A stretch of DNA of 64,000 bases, from NCBI GenBank assembly GCA_028023455.1, contig JAQFVV010000036.1, forward strand, positions 2,760,452 to 2,824,451, read 5' to 3'. The position numbers and the translations under genes were made by a program. Positions 1 through 11,389 of this stretch are shown here, in pieces. Below the pieces are notes generated by a model, which was not told the DNA's origin, did no database searches, and saw only the letters and a program-made list of their open reading frames with translations. Each line of letters starts with the position of its first letter. The stretch's first letter is position 1. Source of the stretch: Epiperipatus broadwayi. Its lineage: Eukaryota; Onychophora; Udeonychophora; Euonychophora; Peripatidae.

Positions 1-239
1 AATTGTTAAATTTTTCACAAGTGTCATTAATAAAAATCATATGATTAGTTATTTAAAGTGATTAATCAAAATCTTCACACTCTCAGTTCCAAATGCTTCA
101 GATTGACCCATACCTATAGTTTGGGTGAAAAAGATAGAGTGGATCTATTCTATCTTTTAAAAAGATTTTATCTTGTGTTTGGAAAGGAGAGTATTCATTA
201 TAAATAGTGTTCCGTTATCGTGTAAGTTACATGTTGTTG

Positions 240-270
<31 letters not shown>

Positions 271-586
271 AACTTAAATAATAAACGTAATTTTGGTTAA
301 ACTGTATTATTATATGTAAAATAGAACAAGAATATTATATTGCTAATTGATTTGTGACAAAATACTACTGTGAGTTGCAAAACATCTACCCCAAAGGTGT
401 TTAATTAACCCCTACTTGGTCAGTGGCATAGAAAAAGGAACAGTTAGAATATCGAATTCTGTACAATTAACTAGGCATCAATTTTGACTACAGTGTACAC
501 TTCGTAATTGGGTGAACTAAAAGTCAAAAATTTTATTAAGAATTTTGAAGAAAATAATTGTATCTACAAACATTCCGGTGAGTAAT
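1..586. other. AT-rich flank with a TTA trinucleotide run
   Basis: No coding region is supported. A TTA/ATT trinucleotide run lies at about 238-270. The end of this stretch may hold the untranslated leader of the LINE that follows, but its 5' boundary is not visible. An open frame on the minus strand here is an antisense shadow of the LINE. Confidence 0.5.
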
Positions 587-638
587 GGCATCCACCTGTT
601 TGCTTTCGTTTCTTCCCTGAAGTTGTCCAGGTTGGTAA

Positions 639-2131
639 TTGTTGTGCATTTTTAATAAGACGAAGAAGTCATCAAAAAAGAACAAGGTGATAAATAAAGG
701 TTTGAAAGGTGATGAAACTATAATATCTAAAGATGGAGGTAATACATGTGAGAATTCTGTAGCCGTTAGTAATAACGTTACGACCGAAGTAAAAAGTATT
801 GAGCTACACAATAAAAAAAGAAAACTGGATAAAGAAAATAATATTAGTGCATTCAAGGAAAAAAACCAGGACACAAAGGAAGAGGATTTATGTTTACATG
901 TGGGGAAAAATGCAGATAAACAGGATACACGTTATCTAGATTTTAGTGATAATACGCTTGCGGATAACGTTTCTTGTCAATCCCCATCAAGGGCCTTCAT
1001 TCGCTTAAACTCTTACTGGAAAAGAATATTTACTAGTTGTATGTCGACATGTATGTCCATTTTTAGTTTAATTATGCAATCTAATGAGTCCAGCGGTGAA
1101 CATGTCCTTGATAAACCTGATATAAACGAATACCTTAAGGTTCTTGATCAAAATAGTTTATTAAATACCGTTAAACATACAGCTTTCTTTGCTGCAAGGG
1201 GTTTTGTTTCTATTGAGTATTTTACCACCGATCAAAAAGAAAAAGCGGAGGCAACGATAAAAAAAATTCAAAATAAGAAAATATATTACGTCTCGAAAGA
1301 ACCGAACCCCTAGTTTACGGAAAAGTTTTGCATACTCCGCCTAATTTTGATGTTGAGTTTTTTAAGTCGGAAATAGCGTCGTATGCCGAAGTTAATAAAA
1401 TGGAAAGATTATTAACACCCGGAACTGCATTTCAAATCCCCTCAAATTCATGGTCAATTGTGTTGAAAATGAACAAAGGCATTTCAAGGGAACAGATCCC
1501 ACATAAAATTTTTAAAGATCATATGCCAATCTCCATTATTATTAAAGGTAGGCCACCCGTTTGTTTTAGATGTAATCGTATTGGTCATATTGCAGCTCTG
1601 TGTGATGCTGGGCCAAGTGTCAAATGTAATAAATTCAATCGTCTAAATTACTACTGTAACATAGCTCCATTAAAATCTTGGGCTAATGTTGTAAATAATA
1701 GTCCTGATGAAGAACTTATATACGAGCAGGAAATTATTGATGATCTCGAACTAGATAATGCTGCACCTGCTCAAATGCAGAGGCAGTGCCTAGTTGATGA
1801 AAGCTCAGCAATTATGGAAAATGAAGAAACATACGTTGAGGTAAATGATATAGAGAAAACGGAAAACAACATAATTAATAATGATAATAATAAGCATGTT
1901 GACATAACTGATATAGAGAAAACTGAAGTAAAGGGAAAAAAATAAGCAAATAGAACATTTTCTGTCAAATGTCCCCGGAAGGCACCCATCTTTAACTGAG
2001 TCAGAACTTGAAACAGAGAAACTAAACCAAAATGAAATGGAACTGGAAATAGTAAATCTATACCATAATGAGAATGGTGTTAATATGAATGATTGTGGTC
2101 ATGAAAGTGGCTATAGTAGTATAAGGCAATG
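639..2131 (+). pseudogene. LINE ORF1, zinc-knuckle RNA-binding protein, frameshifted
   Basis: Three frames join end to end: 639-1313, 1328-1945 and about 1942-2131. The first break is near 1310; the second sits in a run of seven A at about 1936-1942, after which a clean frame runs to TGA at 2131, just before the ORF2 ATG. The N-terminal part is very basic (KTKKSSKKNK near its start). The second piece has a retroviral-type zinc knuckle, C79-x2-C82-x4-H87-x4-C92 (nt 1562-1603), followed by a degenerate second knuckle in which one cysteine reads as phenylalanine. The C-terminus is acidic and repetitive (a DIEKTE motif occurs twice). The first frame has no early in-frame ATG, so the true start is unknown. 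In related LINEs ORF1 binds element RNA to form the transposition particle. Confidence 0.75.
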
Positions 2132-2150
2132 AAATCTTTGGATCCGCACT

Positions 2151-2870
2151 ATGTATAAGTCATTAAATATAGTCACCATTAATGTTAGAGGCATCAACAG
2201 CCATGACAAGGTACTAAAGCTTACTGATTATCTTGCTTCACAAAAATTTGATATTGCTATTCTAACAGAAACAAAGATAAATGTAAACACACCTGAACAG
2301 TTTATCGATCAAATTAAACGGAAAGGTCTATTATTGTACAAGCAGAACATTAGACCAGCACAAGGTGTTGCCATTCTAATTAATATAAAGTCTAAAATTT
2401 ATAAGGTGCGGATCATAAGTATGCAGATCAATCACATAGTAATCTCTTTTCAAATGCAAGAACAGATGCACTATGTTGTAGCAATTTATTCGACAAATAG
2501 AGGAAGGGAGGTGCCCAAAATTATTAAAGAGATGCAGTTCCACTTGACTCTGCGTCCAGGAATAGTAATAATTGGAGGGGATTTTAATGTCACGTTTCAG
2601 GACATTCCAGTTCAGCTAAAAAATAAGTTGCAGGATATTGATGTGCTGCCATGTCAAAGTAAATATGGAGCAAATGCCTTTACCTTTTTTAATAGTCGTT
2701 ACTCATCACTGATTGATTTGTTTTTCATTTCGAGATCTAAGATAAAAGATGTTGAAATTGATACTTCAATTGTTGCTTTCTCTGATCACCTGCGTGTTAA
2801 GTTGGTGGTAAGGCTCTATGATAGGGATCCAGAATGTAGCTACCAGTTTAGCATAAAAAAAAAATATTAG
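2151..2870 (+). pseudogene. LINE ORF2, N-terminal APE-type endonuclease domain
   Basis: It starts with ATG at 2151, twenty bases after the ORF1 stop. Endonuclease/exonuclease/phosphatase-fold motifs appear in order: INVRGI (metal-binding Asn), LTETK (catalytic Glu), IYSTN, IGGDFNV (Asp/Asn pair), SLIDLFFIS (catalytic Asp) and FSDH (final Asp-His). All the expected catalytic residues can be seen, so this domain is the best preserved part of the element. It would nick genomic DNA to prime reverse transcription. The frame ends at TAG 2868-2870 directly after a run of nine A (about 2855-2863), so the stop may come from a length change in that run; the ORF2 reading continues in another frame from about 2884. 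Confidence 0.88.
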
Positions 2871-2883
2871 TAATTCATTCAAT

Positions 2884-5301
2884 TTGACCTGTGATCAGAG
2901 ATCGAATTTAATTATAGCTTCTTGTTACTTCACTAAGCAAACAGCCTTGTCTCCATGTGTGGCTTGGATTAGATTGAAAAAACTTATATCTGATGTCTGT
3001 TCTTCTGGAATGGAACTGGATTTGTCTCAAAACCAAATGAAATCCCGCTTAAATGACATTGCTAAAACCTTGCATTCTTCAACTACTCTATCTAATAATC
3101 GCTCATTGATCAACTCCCTGCAGGAAGAATATAATGACATCTATGAGAAAATGCAGGAAGAAATATATGCTATAAGATTGTGAAAGATACTCCCTAATAT
3201 TGCCTGCATCATAAAACCAACATTGAACTATGCCAAGGTGTACGTGCCTCAGTCTAGAGGTATCACATGTGTCAAAACTGAGAATGGAGAGGTTTTGTCA
3301 GGGCTGCATGTGGATCAGCACATATATAAAAATCTGCAAAACACTATGAGAAATGATGAAAGGAACTCAGACCATTGGCCAAGGATGATGGTGGCCAAGG
3401 ATCAGCAGTATATCTCACACCTGGATATTAGTGAGGAAATAACTAGACTATCAAATCACACAGTTACTGCTCATGATTCTATACCTGCCAGAATTTATAA
3501 ATCAATATCTTACTTGATAATTGAAGTGCTTGCAAAATATTACAATCAGTTGTGTGCACAACCAATAGATTGGCCAATGATTAATAACAGAATAATTTTT
3601 TGTATAAAAAAGAATAGGAATATACACATCCCATATGTAAATGACCTGAGAAATATTACTATCGAGGATATTGACTCAAAAATATTTGATAGAATTATAT
3701 TGAAGAAATTGTATAATAGAATAAAAAATAGAATTTCAGTGGCTCATTACACTATTAAAGGTAAGAGAGCAACTGATGCAATTATGAAGATCCAGGATGC
3801 AATCAGATATGCCAGGTGTAATAAGTTAACTCAATTCTTTGCAATGCAGATAGACTTTAAATCTGCATTTGATGTGGTTGATTGGTCATTTCTGTCTAGT
3901 TCATTGCACCACTTGTGGAGGGTGAGGAGAATCTAATTACAGCAATCAACAATTATGTGACCAATGGGAGAATAGTGCTTAAAAACTTTGCAAGGCGTTC
4001 TAATTTCTTTGTTACGTCAAGGGGGATCCCACAGGGGTCTCCTCTGGCAGCCCTCCTCTTTGCCGTTTATCTGGATCCGATGATTAGAGAAATAGAAGCC
4101 TCAACCAATGGGATTTTCTTACCGCAGCTTGGTGCCTTTGTTCATGTCACTGCCTTTGTCGATGATGTTATTATTATATTCGAGAATGTGGCCAGTGTGC
4201 ATAGAATCTTTAACATCTTAAATAAATTTCAGATCTCTACAGGCTCATGTATTCAATCTTCCAAGTCGGCTGCATGGCAATTGGCCACTGCCAAGAGAAT
4301 CCCATGTGACTTCTTGGGCATGCCTTCCTCCTTTCTAGGGTTGCCTCTCTATCTGTCTAAAACTAAAATGAGTGCCCATTTGAACAAACTGGTTGTAAAA
4401 ATCATTGAAACTAAAATAAATGCCTTTTCCCCATTTAATTTGTATGAAACAACCAGAGCAAAGGTTTTTAACGCTATTGCTGTTGGTGTGCTCTCTTACT
4501 ATGGACCATGGATGAAAATCTTTAATGCCACTAGTCTTAAGATCATTCAATTGGCAAAAAGATATATTTGGGGTAAAAAGTATAGCCTGATACCTACTAA
4601 AATAATGCAGCTACCGATTGGAGAAGGGGGTCTCAATTTAATTGACCCTAAGTCATTGGTGAGCTTCATTAAGGCAAGAGCTTATTTAAGGATCATTGAC
4701 GATAATTCGCTCAGGCCGCTAACACAGAATATTAATATAGATTCTAACCTGGGGTCGGACGGAGTATCTTATTTTGATGATATGATGATTGCATACAGGG
4801 ATATCCAGGATGATCTAAACTTAGAGACCTTAGATAATTTAAAATATAAAGAGCTAAAAAATAGAGAGCTTTCTAATGAAAACTCCTGGCTCAATGCCTC
4901 ATTAAAAAAAAATTCTAAAAAATTTCCAATCTATTTGTACATCACAGTCTGTTATGAAATTTATTTTCAGATTGATAAATGGAATTTTGCCAACCACCAC
5001 TTTTTTAAACCAAAGGCTGAAAATGGGCCTGGATGTTCTATGCAAATGCTGTAACAGATCTGACGAGACCTTTCTTCACCTGATGGAGGAATGTACAGCC
5101 TTTAGTGATTTGAGATCTATGGTCTTTCATAAGCCTATTGTGAATCTAAGACTCTTATTTAAAGAAAACATTGTTTTATTCAAGTCTCATAATGCCATAG
5201 TTATTGTGCATGTAATGAGAGCAATATGGATATCTAGGTGTGCTCTGATCTTTGATAACAAGAAGATATATTGGAAAAAAAATGGAAAAAGAATGGGATG
5301 A
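2884..5301 (+). pseudogene. LINE ORF2, reverse transcriptase and C-terminal CCHC domain, frameshifted
   Basis: This is the rest of ORF2 in pieces: 2884-3183 (linker), 3223-3936 (RT fingers and first palm block), 3915-5054 (remaining palm and thumb) and 4954-5301 (C-terminal). RT motifs are MQIDFKSAFDVVDW (nt about 3844-3885, first catalytic Asp), RGIPQGSPLAALLF (about 4018-4060) and AFVDDVIII (about 4150-4178, the catalytic Asp pair), then LGLPLYLSK in the thumb. A C-terminal finger, C-x2-C-x8-H-x4-C, is encoded at 5041-5094. The 3936/3915 overlap marks a frameshift inside the RT. The usual PIPK-like and NYRPIS-like signals of active LINEs are weak here (FCIKKN and DLRNITI), showing older decay. 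The polymerase core motifs remain intact. Confidence 0.87.
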
Positions 5302-5532
5302 CATGTCTTATAAAGGTTTGAAATTTTGGCCAAGAAAAACGTTTTTATTGGTATGGGGTGGTTATATTCCTACAAGGTGTGAAATGTGGAGCTGAATGCT
5401 CTTACAGAACACTGATTAAATGAAAGGTGGAGATAATGTAATTTACTGGATACATTTGAACTTAATTTATTTTTTTAAAGTAATGATTGTTACGATGTAT
5501 GTACTGAATCAAATGTAAATATAGTTTTTTTA

Positions 5533-5549
5533 AATAAAAAAAAAAAAAA
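5533..5549 (+). terminator. Polyadenylation signal and poly-A tail of the LINE
   Basis: AATAAA at 5533-5538 runs straight into an A tract ending at 5549, the expected 3' terminus of an L1/Tx1-type element. A second AATAAA and a 12-A tract occur downstream at about 5582-5616; that could be a secondary tail or an unrelated A-rich repeat. Confidence 0.7.
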
Positions 5550-5699
5550 GTATGTATTTATATATTCATTTATTTTTACGAAATAAAGTGAATATTATAT
5601 TAACAAAAAAAAAAAACAATTCTTTAGCAAATTATAAAACATATAAATATTAATATATGTATATCATACTCAATGCTCATATTAATTCCTACCTTTAAC

Positions 5700-5750
5700 A
5701 ATTATGTTAGCGGTCCGCAATATCTAAAAGGTTCGACCACTGTTCTAGAG
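5700..5750 (-). mobile_element. Possible hAT-type transposon terminus
   Basis: Read on the minus strand from 5742 the sequence is CAGTGGTCGAACCTTTTAGA, then ATTGCGGACCGC. This resembles the CAGTGGTT...GCGGACCGC style of terminal sequence common in hAT elements. The 8 bp beyond the end (5743-5750, TTCTAGAG) would be the target duplication. I found neither a partner end nor a second TTCTAGAG in the expected place, so this is at best a lone terminus. Confidence 0.35.
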
Positions 5751-6013
5751 TAAAATGAAAATAGTGTAATAATATTTTTAAAATCATATTCTTTGAATAA
5801 AAATAAAAATTATCAGGCTTCATTTTTTTCGCCATTGTTAAACGATAATTTCGACTACATATTGTAATTATTAATATTTTTAATCAATGAAAAAATAAGT
5901 GCCCACTCCTCCAAAACACACACACACACAATGAAAGCTTATATTTTTGATTGTTATTGGAAAATTATAATTATTACATATCAATAAATGAATTATTATT
6001 TATATATGTCAAA

Positions 6014-6083
6014 GCATTGACCGGGAAGCAAACCCGGCCTGCTGCTTGGAGGGCAGCTATGCTAACCGCTAGGCCACCAACGC
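6014..6083 (-). repeat. tRNA-Gly(UCC)-like sequence, SINE head or tRNA pseudogene
   Basis: On the minus strand 70 nt fold like tRNA-Gly. The acceptor GCGTTGG pairs with TCAATGC using two G-U pairs. The anticodon stem GCTGC/GCAGC is perfect with loop CCTCCAA (anticodon UCC). The T stem CCGGG/CCCGG is perfect. The A box reads TGGCCTAGCGG. The T loop reads TTTGCTT instead of the invariant TTCRANT, and the variable region is short, so a working tRNA is doubtful. A pol III-derived SINE head is more likely. Confidence 0.6.
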
Positions 6084-6749
6084 TTGACTAAATAAGTTAT
6101 TTTTATTGGTAAATCCTTAAAAAGTGTCGTGCTAAAGAATTTTTATGTTACATATATATAAATTTATTTAATTTTATCTTTCTCTCATTTTCCAAATTAA
6201 AAGCCATTTCAAATTTAAATGCAGCTTAAATAAATTACATAAAAGAAACAGTTGGTAGAGAAAAGTTTAATCAGAATTCACTGAACTTTAGAAATTTAAA
6301 TATTTATCAAGGAATAAAAGACGAGAGTTTGGCGAGAAGGGGGTGAAAGATCTAAATTGTGATAGATCTGTCAAAAACAAAACGAAACAAAAAAAATAAT
6401 TAGTTCTGAGAAATAGTGTTAATAGCTATAAGAAATATCTTTGAAAAGACTTTAAAAAACAACACAATGATAAATTTATGCAAATAGCATTAAACGCTGA
6501 AGATATAAAAAGTTTCAATAAAAACATTGAGAATTAATGTAAAAAATAAAATCGAGTTCACAACTGAATTAATAATTTATATTTTTAATTATAAATCTAC
6601 AGGTAGACTATATAAAAAGAACTTCTGGTATAGAGGTAGAATATTTACCTAACATGTTCATAAAACAGAGTTCACAAAGAGGCTTACAATTTTATTCTTT
6701 CATGAAGTCAGTCCATAGTAAATATTGCTAACCATCCAATTAGTGGTCA

Positions 6750-6990
6750 GTGAAAGGATATGCAGCTAATAGAAAGCAAAGATTCTTAAGTTAATCTGAG
6801 TTAATCACATGATTATCAATGTGCTGATGGTAAAAATTTGGCTCTTATATGAGGTAAATTTACTGTGGTCAAAAAAGGATATACAGCTAGTAGAAAGCAA
6901 AGATTCTTAAGTTAATCTGAGTTAATCAGATGATTATCAATGTGCTGATCATAAAAATTTGGGTGTTATCTGAGGCAAATTTAATCACTA
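6750..6990. repeat. Two-copy tandem duplication, period 121 bp
   Basis: The block beginning AGGATATGCAGCTA at 6755 recurs as AGGATATACAGCTA at 6876, with nearly identical sequence following in both copies. No coding potential is seen. Confidence 0.8.
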
Positions 6991-7081
6991 GTGCTAAAAG
7001 TGTCACTTTTGTACAAGTTCTGAACATATGATTACCTCAATAATACATTAATTATTTTTATATATTAAAGATACAATTTAT

Positions 7082-7198
7082 CTTTTTTTTTTTTTTTCCA
7101 TGTGTCATAGCATCGGCCGGGACGCGAACCCACAACCGTCTGCAACCAACTACTTGCTTGCATGGCGGCTGCGATACCTCTCGGCTAACAACGCAAGA
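7082..7198 (-). repeat. tRNA-derived SINE (family 2), poly-A tailed
   Basis: The minus strand reads GCGTTG, then an A-box-like TTAGCCGAGAGG, a long middle arm, a B box GGGTTCGCGTCCC, then GGCCGATGC, a short linker and an A tract (seen as poly-T at 7082-7096). Two more copies are at 55639-55751 and 55903-56015. A tRNA-like head with internal pol III boxes and a 3' A tail is the standard SINE plan. Confidence 0.75.
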
Positions 7199-7199
7199 C

Positions 7200-7954
7200 T
7201 GCAATTTATCTTTGTCTCAAAACAAATAAAAATATGGAACTCTACTCAAAAATAAACAAGATGCATCATATTAAATTTGTGTCTGTCATTTGGGGACTGT
7301 GCTTTGATCACCATTTACTGACAATATTGGAGTTATTGGGTGAAAGCTAAAAACTGTTTTGCTGTTTCTATATAATTGATTCTTTGAAAATCGATTGGAA
7401 CTAGATAACAATAATAAAGTTTATATAAAATTGTAATTTATTAATAAATTTACACATATAGAGTAGTCTGTGGGAACTGAATAGTAATAAAGTTTATATA
7501 AAATCAATAACCCATTAATAGGATATACATATAGACGAATACACTATATTGTATTTTCAGAATAGTAATAACTATGATTTTATTAATAAGAAGAAATGAA
7601 TACATTAACTAAAAATAAATATTTGAAATTAGAAATGTGAAGTGAAAGTTTTCCTAAAATAGATGGATTTTTAAATATGTAGTATTTAGTCATAATAATG
7701 TCTAAAAGCAAATCCACACATAAATATAATAAATTACACTCACATATATATATAATAAACATCATATATAAATTATAATAAAATATAACAATGATAATAT
7801 ATATATATATTACAAATAAAATAATAAAATGCAGTACTTATAGTTATTTTCATAACCTTTTCATATAATAATTTTTTAATGGTAAAAAGAATTCTAGAAA
7901 TTATATAAAATTGTTTCAATTGTTAATTAATGGGATTCAAGATAGAAAATTCCA
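7200..7954. other. AT-rich spacer, no gene seen
   Basis: Low-complexity AT-rich DNA with a short diverged duplication (AATAATAAAGTTTATATAAA near 7410 and again near 7488). No protein or RNA gene is supported. Confidence 0.5.
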
Positions 7955-8252
7955 TGATGTGATATGTTGGACTATGTCCATCATCTATGAGTGAATGTTC
8001 AATGTATAGAAAATTTTAAACTTTCCAAATACAAACAACTTGTTAGTAATAACACACAAATAGACAACACGGGTTAGTAATTAAACAATGTTTCGATAGC
8101 ATTATTCTTTACTCTTCTTCAGGTGTTTCTGGCCTATATGCACAGTGACAATATTCTCTTAGAAGTTGAGCACTTGCACCTTTGGTTCTTGAATATCAAA
8201 TTTAAGGCAAACACTCTAACTAACTGAGCTATTCTGTCAAATACTATGTGTT
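7955..8252 (-). repeat. tRNA-derived SINE (family 1), about 300 bp
   Basis: The minus strand has a tRNA-like head with A box TAGCTCAGTTAGTT and a weak B box. It is followed by a body containing a GAAGAAGAGTAAAGAATAAT stretch and a tail ending CAACATATCACATC. Copies at 31311-31560 and 31985-32289 share the same order, which defines the family. Confidence 0.7.
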
Positions 8253-9633
8253 AAATCTGTTTGTATAAACATTATTATAAAAGAAAAGAAATTGACTTTT
8301 TTTAAAAAAAGAAGAGTTATTAATTAAAAAGAAAATTATATTATGTATAAAATCGTATGAATTCCAAATTTAAAGGCTTAATTTGTATATAGTCAAACTT
8401 AAAGAAACATTTATACCCAATATTTAAAATAAGTAAAAATTTAAAGATTATATTTTATTTTTTAAATCATTTGACATTAAAATGTGATAAATGTATAATC
8501 TGAGATAAAATAGTAATTTAATACGTAATAATTATTAAGCATTTTACACATGTATATGCATGAATTTGGCAATGAAGCATAGGAAAAGATAGTTAATTTA
8601 TTTATTTAATAATATAGTATAAGATAGCTAATAAGGTTTAAGCAGAAATTATAGTTAAAGTAAGAATACACAAATTTATTTTTGAATTTTATTACATTCC
8701 ATATTTAAAAATAATAGGTGATTTGATGAGAATCTTCTGCAAAGATGATGCTAGCGGTCAAAACAAAATAATTTAAAAAAGGGATAGATTCTAAAAACAT
8801 CAGACATTTTAGTTCATAAATTATCAAAAGTTTTAAATAACTGTAAATGCTAGAAAGAGCAGCCACATTTGTCAACAGTGTTTCAGCCAGGACCAGGAAA
8901 AGCAGATTCCTTAGTTGTTGTTTTTTTTTCTTGATGCACCAGATTTTGGCTTGAGACAAAAATGTCTTTGAATGTAATGCAGATAACAAGGAATGCTTTG
9001 GAATGGGCACAAAAATAATAAGTTGGGATCAGATAAAATATAATAGTTCATTTTATATAAAGAGATGAGGAACAAAAAATCGGGGCAGTATTTCAAATAA
9101 TGTTAAGGACCAGTTTGAGATCTGTTTTTAAAGTTACTAGTTGAATATAATCGATAAACATCAATCAGGAAATTAAGAGTTGTAACTTTTAATTTAATTT
9201 GATTGCATTTAATATAAATAAATGTATGAAACCAAATATTCAATTAAATGTTCTGGGTTTTCGTACAGAAATGATGGCCCTTATAATTTAAATTTAGCTT
9301 GTATTAATGCTTAGGAGGCTTATGGTATGTAAAATATCATATTCATAGCATAATTATTTCTTTAATGTCGGAATACTATTGATAATTATTTTAATATTTA
9401 ACAACATTTAAATTTGTTTTATTTGATAGTCAAAAATACTTAAATCCGTTTAAACAGTCTGCTTCATTGAGAGAGGGATGCTTGTGTCTTTTCAGTTTAT
9501 TGAGAATTTTGGAACACTCAATAAATAATAATGCTAAGATCATGATATATGTACGCTAATCACTAATAAAAGCTAAGTTTAAATTATAAAGGCTACCTTT
9601 TTGTATGCATGCCTGGAACATTTATTTGACCGT
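8253..9633. other. AT-rich spacer, no gene seen
   Basis: Two short overlapping minus-strand frames near 8705-9096 have no recognisable domain and biased, low-complexity composition. Nothing else is identified. Confidence 0.45.
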
Positions 9634-10290
9634 TAAACATCACATGATTATGCTAGCACATAACTGTTATTAAACTGGCAAAACTCTCCATACAATAGTG
9701 CCACCCCGTGTTAACCAGAATAATCAATGGATGCCAGAAGGCTTGTGCATAAAATCCCCATCTAGTGCCTACTCATCCAATATCTCCAGACTAGTTTCAG
9801 GCTTGTGGCACTACTGTATGGAGAGTTTTGCCTGTTTAATAACAGTTATGTGCTAGCATAAAAGATGGTGATCATGTGATGTTTAGTGGTTTAACACCCA
9901 TCCTGCCTAATAGGATAGTGGTGGCTATGGTTGTTAAAGAGCCAAAGACACCAAAATTTATGGGTGCTAAACTGAGTTCAGACCCATATGGTTATATAAG
10001 CTATTGATCTTAGATTGAAAATATTTGTGTTTTCAATTCTCATAGTTTTGTAGTTAAGTAGAGATAAAAGGTGGCTCCTGGAGGGTTGCATTAGATACTA
10101 AGATCTAGGTGCAATGCTCTCAGATCCAAGGCTCCTCACTAATGAAGGCTAAAAGACAGAAACTAGCCTGGAGATATTGGATGAGTAGGCACTAGATGGG
10201 GATTTTATGCACAAGCCTTCTGGCATCCATTGATTACTCTGGTTAGCAGAGAGTGGCACTAGTGTATGGAGAGTTTTGCCTGTTTAATAA
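9634..10290. repeat. Family A palindromic element, composite copy
   Basis: At 9670-9830 a compact palindrome has ends GGCAAAACTCTCCATACA and its complement TGTATGGAGAGTTTTGCC. The inverted symmetry extends outward through TATGCTAGCACATAACTG to both sides (about 9634-9881). A further 400 bp follows and ends with another TATGGAGAGTTTTGCC at about 10265-10282. The same module order is seen at 46545-47055, and shorter copies lie at 35089-35308 and 52895-53245. No transposase is present, so this is a non-autonomous foldback or MITE-like family. Confidence 0.75.
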
Positions 10291-10390
10291 CATTTATTTG
10301 AATATTACAATTATCAAAAAAAAATCATTAATTTTGAAACCAAATATTGACACTTTTGTCAATAGATCAATTAATCATTACTGGGAGCTT

Positions 10391-10604
10391 ATTTCACAAA
10401 GGATGATTGAAACTTTTAATTGTTTATTACTTTTATCATGCGTAGATATGTTTGCAAAACAATCTATAATAATCAATGAAATGACAGATTATTTAATATT
10501 TCACAAAGGATGATTGAAACTTTTAATTGTTTATTACTTTTATCATGCATAGATATGTTTGCAAAACAATCTATAATAATCAATGAAATGACAGATTAAT
10601 TAAG
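10391..10604. repeat. Two-copy tandem duplication, period 107 bp
   Basis: ATTTCACAAAGGATGATTGA starts at 10391 and again at 10498. The two copies differ at very few bases, so the duplication is recent. A plus-strand frame across it (10253-10513) is a chance ORF. Confidence 0.85.
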
Positions 10605-11046
10605 GACATCAAAAAAAAGAGTAAAATATAAACAAATTTTTTTATCAAAATAATTAAACCATTATGTAGTGATTAAATAGACAATAATATTTCCTCAAGA
10701 TAATTTAAATATAAAATGTAATTTGGTGAGATATAAACAGTATAAATGGCAGGGTTTATATAATTGCAGGATTTAATGTCAACACTCAGGATTTAATTCA
10801 GTACAATTAATTCAATCGTAAATGTTTTCTTGCGAAGATTTAGTAGGGAGATTAAGGCATGATATTAGAAGTTAATCCAAAAATAGTGAAAAGAAAATAG
10901 AAGAATATGGATAATTAAGAGATATTGGTAATGAAGTCCCAACCTCGTAGAAGGAAGTATGATGTATATTAAACAACATATAAAGTAGAAAGTCATATAA
11001 CTTTACAAGACTAGCCAATTATCCTCCATGATCATGGTTTCAGCTA
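10605..11046. other. AT-rich spacer, no gene seen
   Basis: No recognisable gene or repeat pair. It separates the tandem duplication from the Penelope fragment. Confidence 0.4.
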
Positions 11047-11079
11047 TTAATAAATAAACTTATGTATGTATATATATAC

Positions 11080-11262
11080 AAAAATACCCCCACCAGGTAT
11101 CTTAATGATATTGATGGTTTCAGATTCAAGACATTTTATCATCAGTGTTTCTTTTACTCTTCTTTTCAACTCACTTCTTTCATAAAAGATAACCTCTGCA
11201 TTGTCAAATAATAATTTATAACCTATATTCAATTCATGAATATACAAAGCTGAGTTATGATA
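11080..11262 (-). pseudogene. Penelope-like element fragment, end of GIY-YIG endonuclease
   Basis: The minus-strand frame reads NSALYIHELNIGYKLLFDNA, then EVIFYERSELKRRVKETLMIK and ESETINIIK. This matches the C-terminal part of the GIY-YIG nuclease of Penelope-like retroelements, where a His-rich (S)A..H...GH.I.F.NA block is followed by (K)RRVKEA..I and an asparagine near the end. The upstream RT is not present on this side. It is a 5'-truncated remnant next to the Gypsy pol relic. Confidence 0.6.
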
Positions 11263-11389
11263 TCCATTTTTAACTCAAGTTCAAAATCTTAGCATTGTTA
11301 CAGAAAATAATGTGTTTTTCTAAAATTGCTTTAAAGTTTGCAAGTCATCAAATTCCTTTAATGACCAAAATAGTTGAACTTTTGACTAG

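Larger units (their letters stand above)
587..5549 (+). mobile_element. Decayed L1/Tx1-like non-LTR retrotransposon
   Basis: A two-ORF LINE. ORF1 (639-2131) carries a CCHC zinc knuckle. ORF2 (2151-5301) carries an apurinic-type endonuclease, a reverse transcriptase and a C-terminal CCHC finger. A 3' untranslated region of about 230 bp ends with AATAAA at 5533-5538 and a poly-A run to 5549. The order of domains and the zinc-knuckle ORF1 are those of the L1/Tx1 group, in which target-primed reverse transcription copies the RNA at a nicked chromosomal site. Frameshifts and stops interrupt both ORFs, so this copy is dead. The 5' end is uncertain: an ATG at 587 opens only a short frame, and I could not identify a target-site duplication. 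The exact clade (L1, Tx1 or a relative) needs a phylogeny. Confidence 0.85.
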
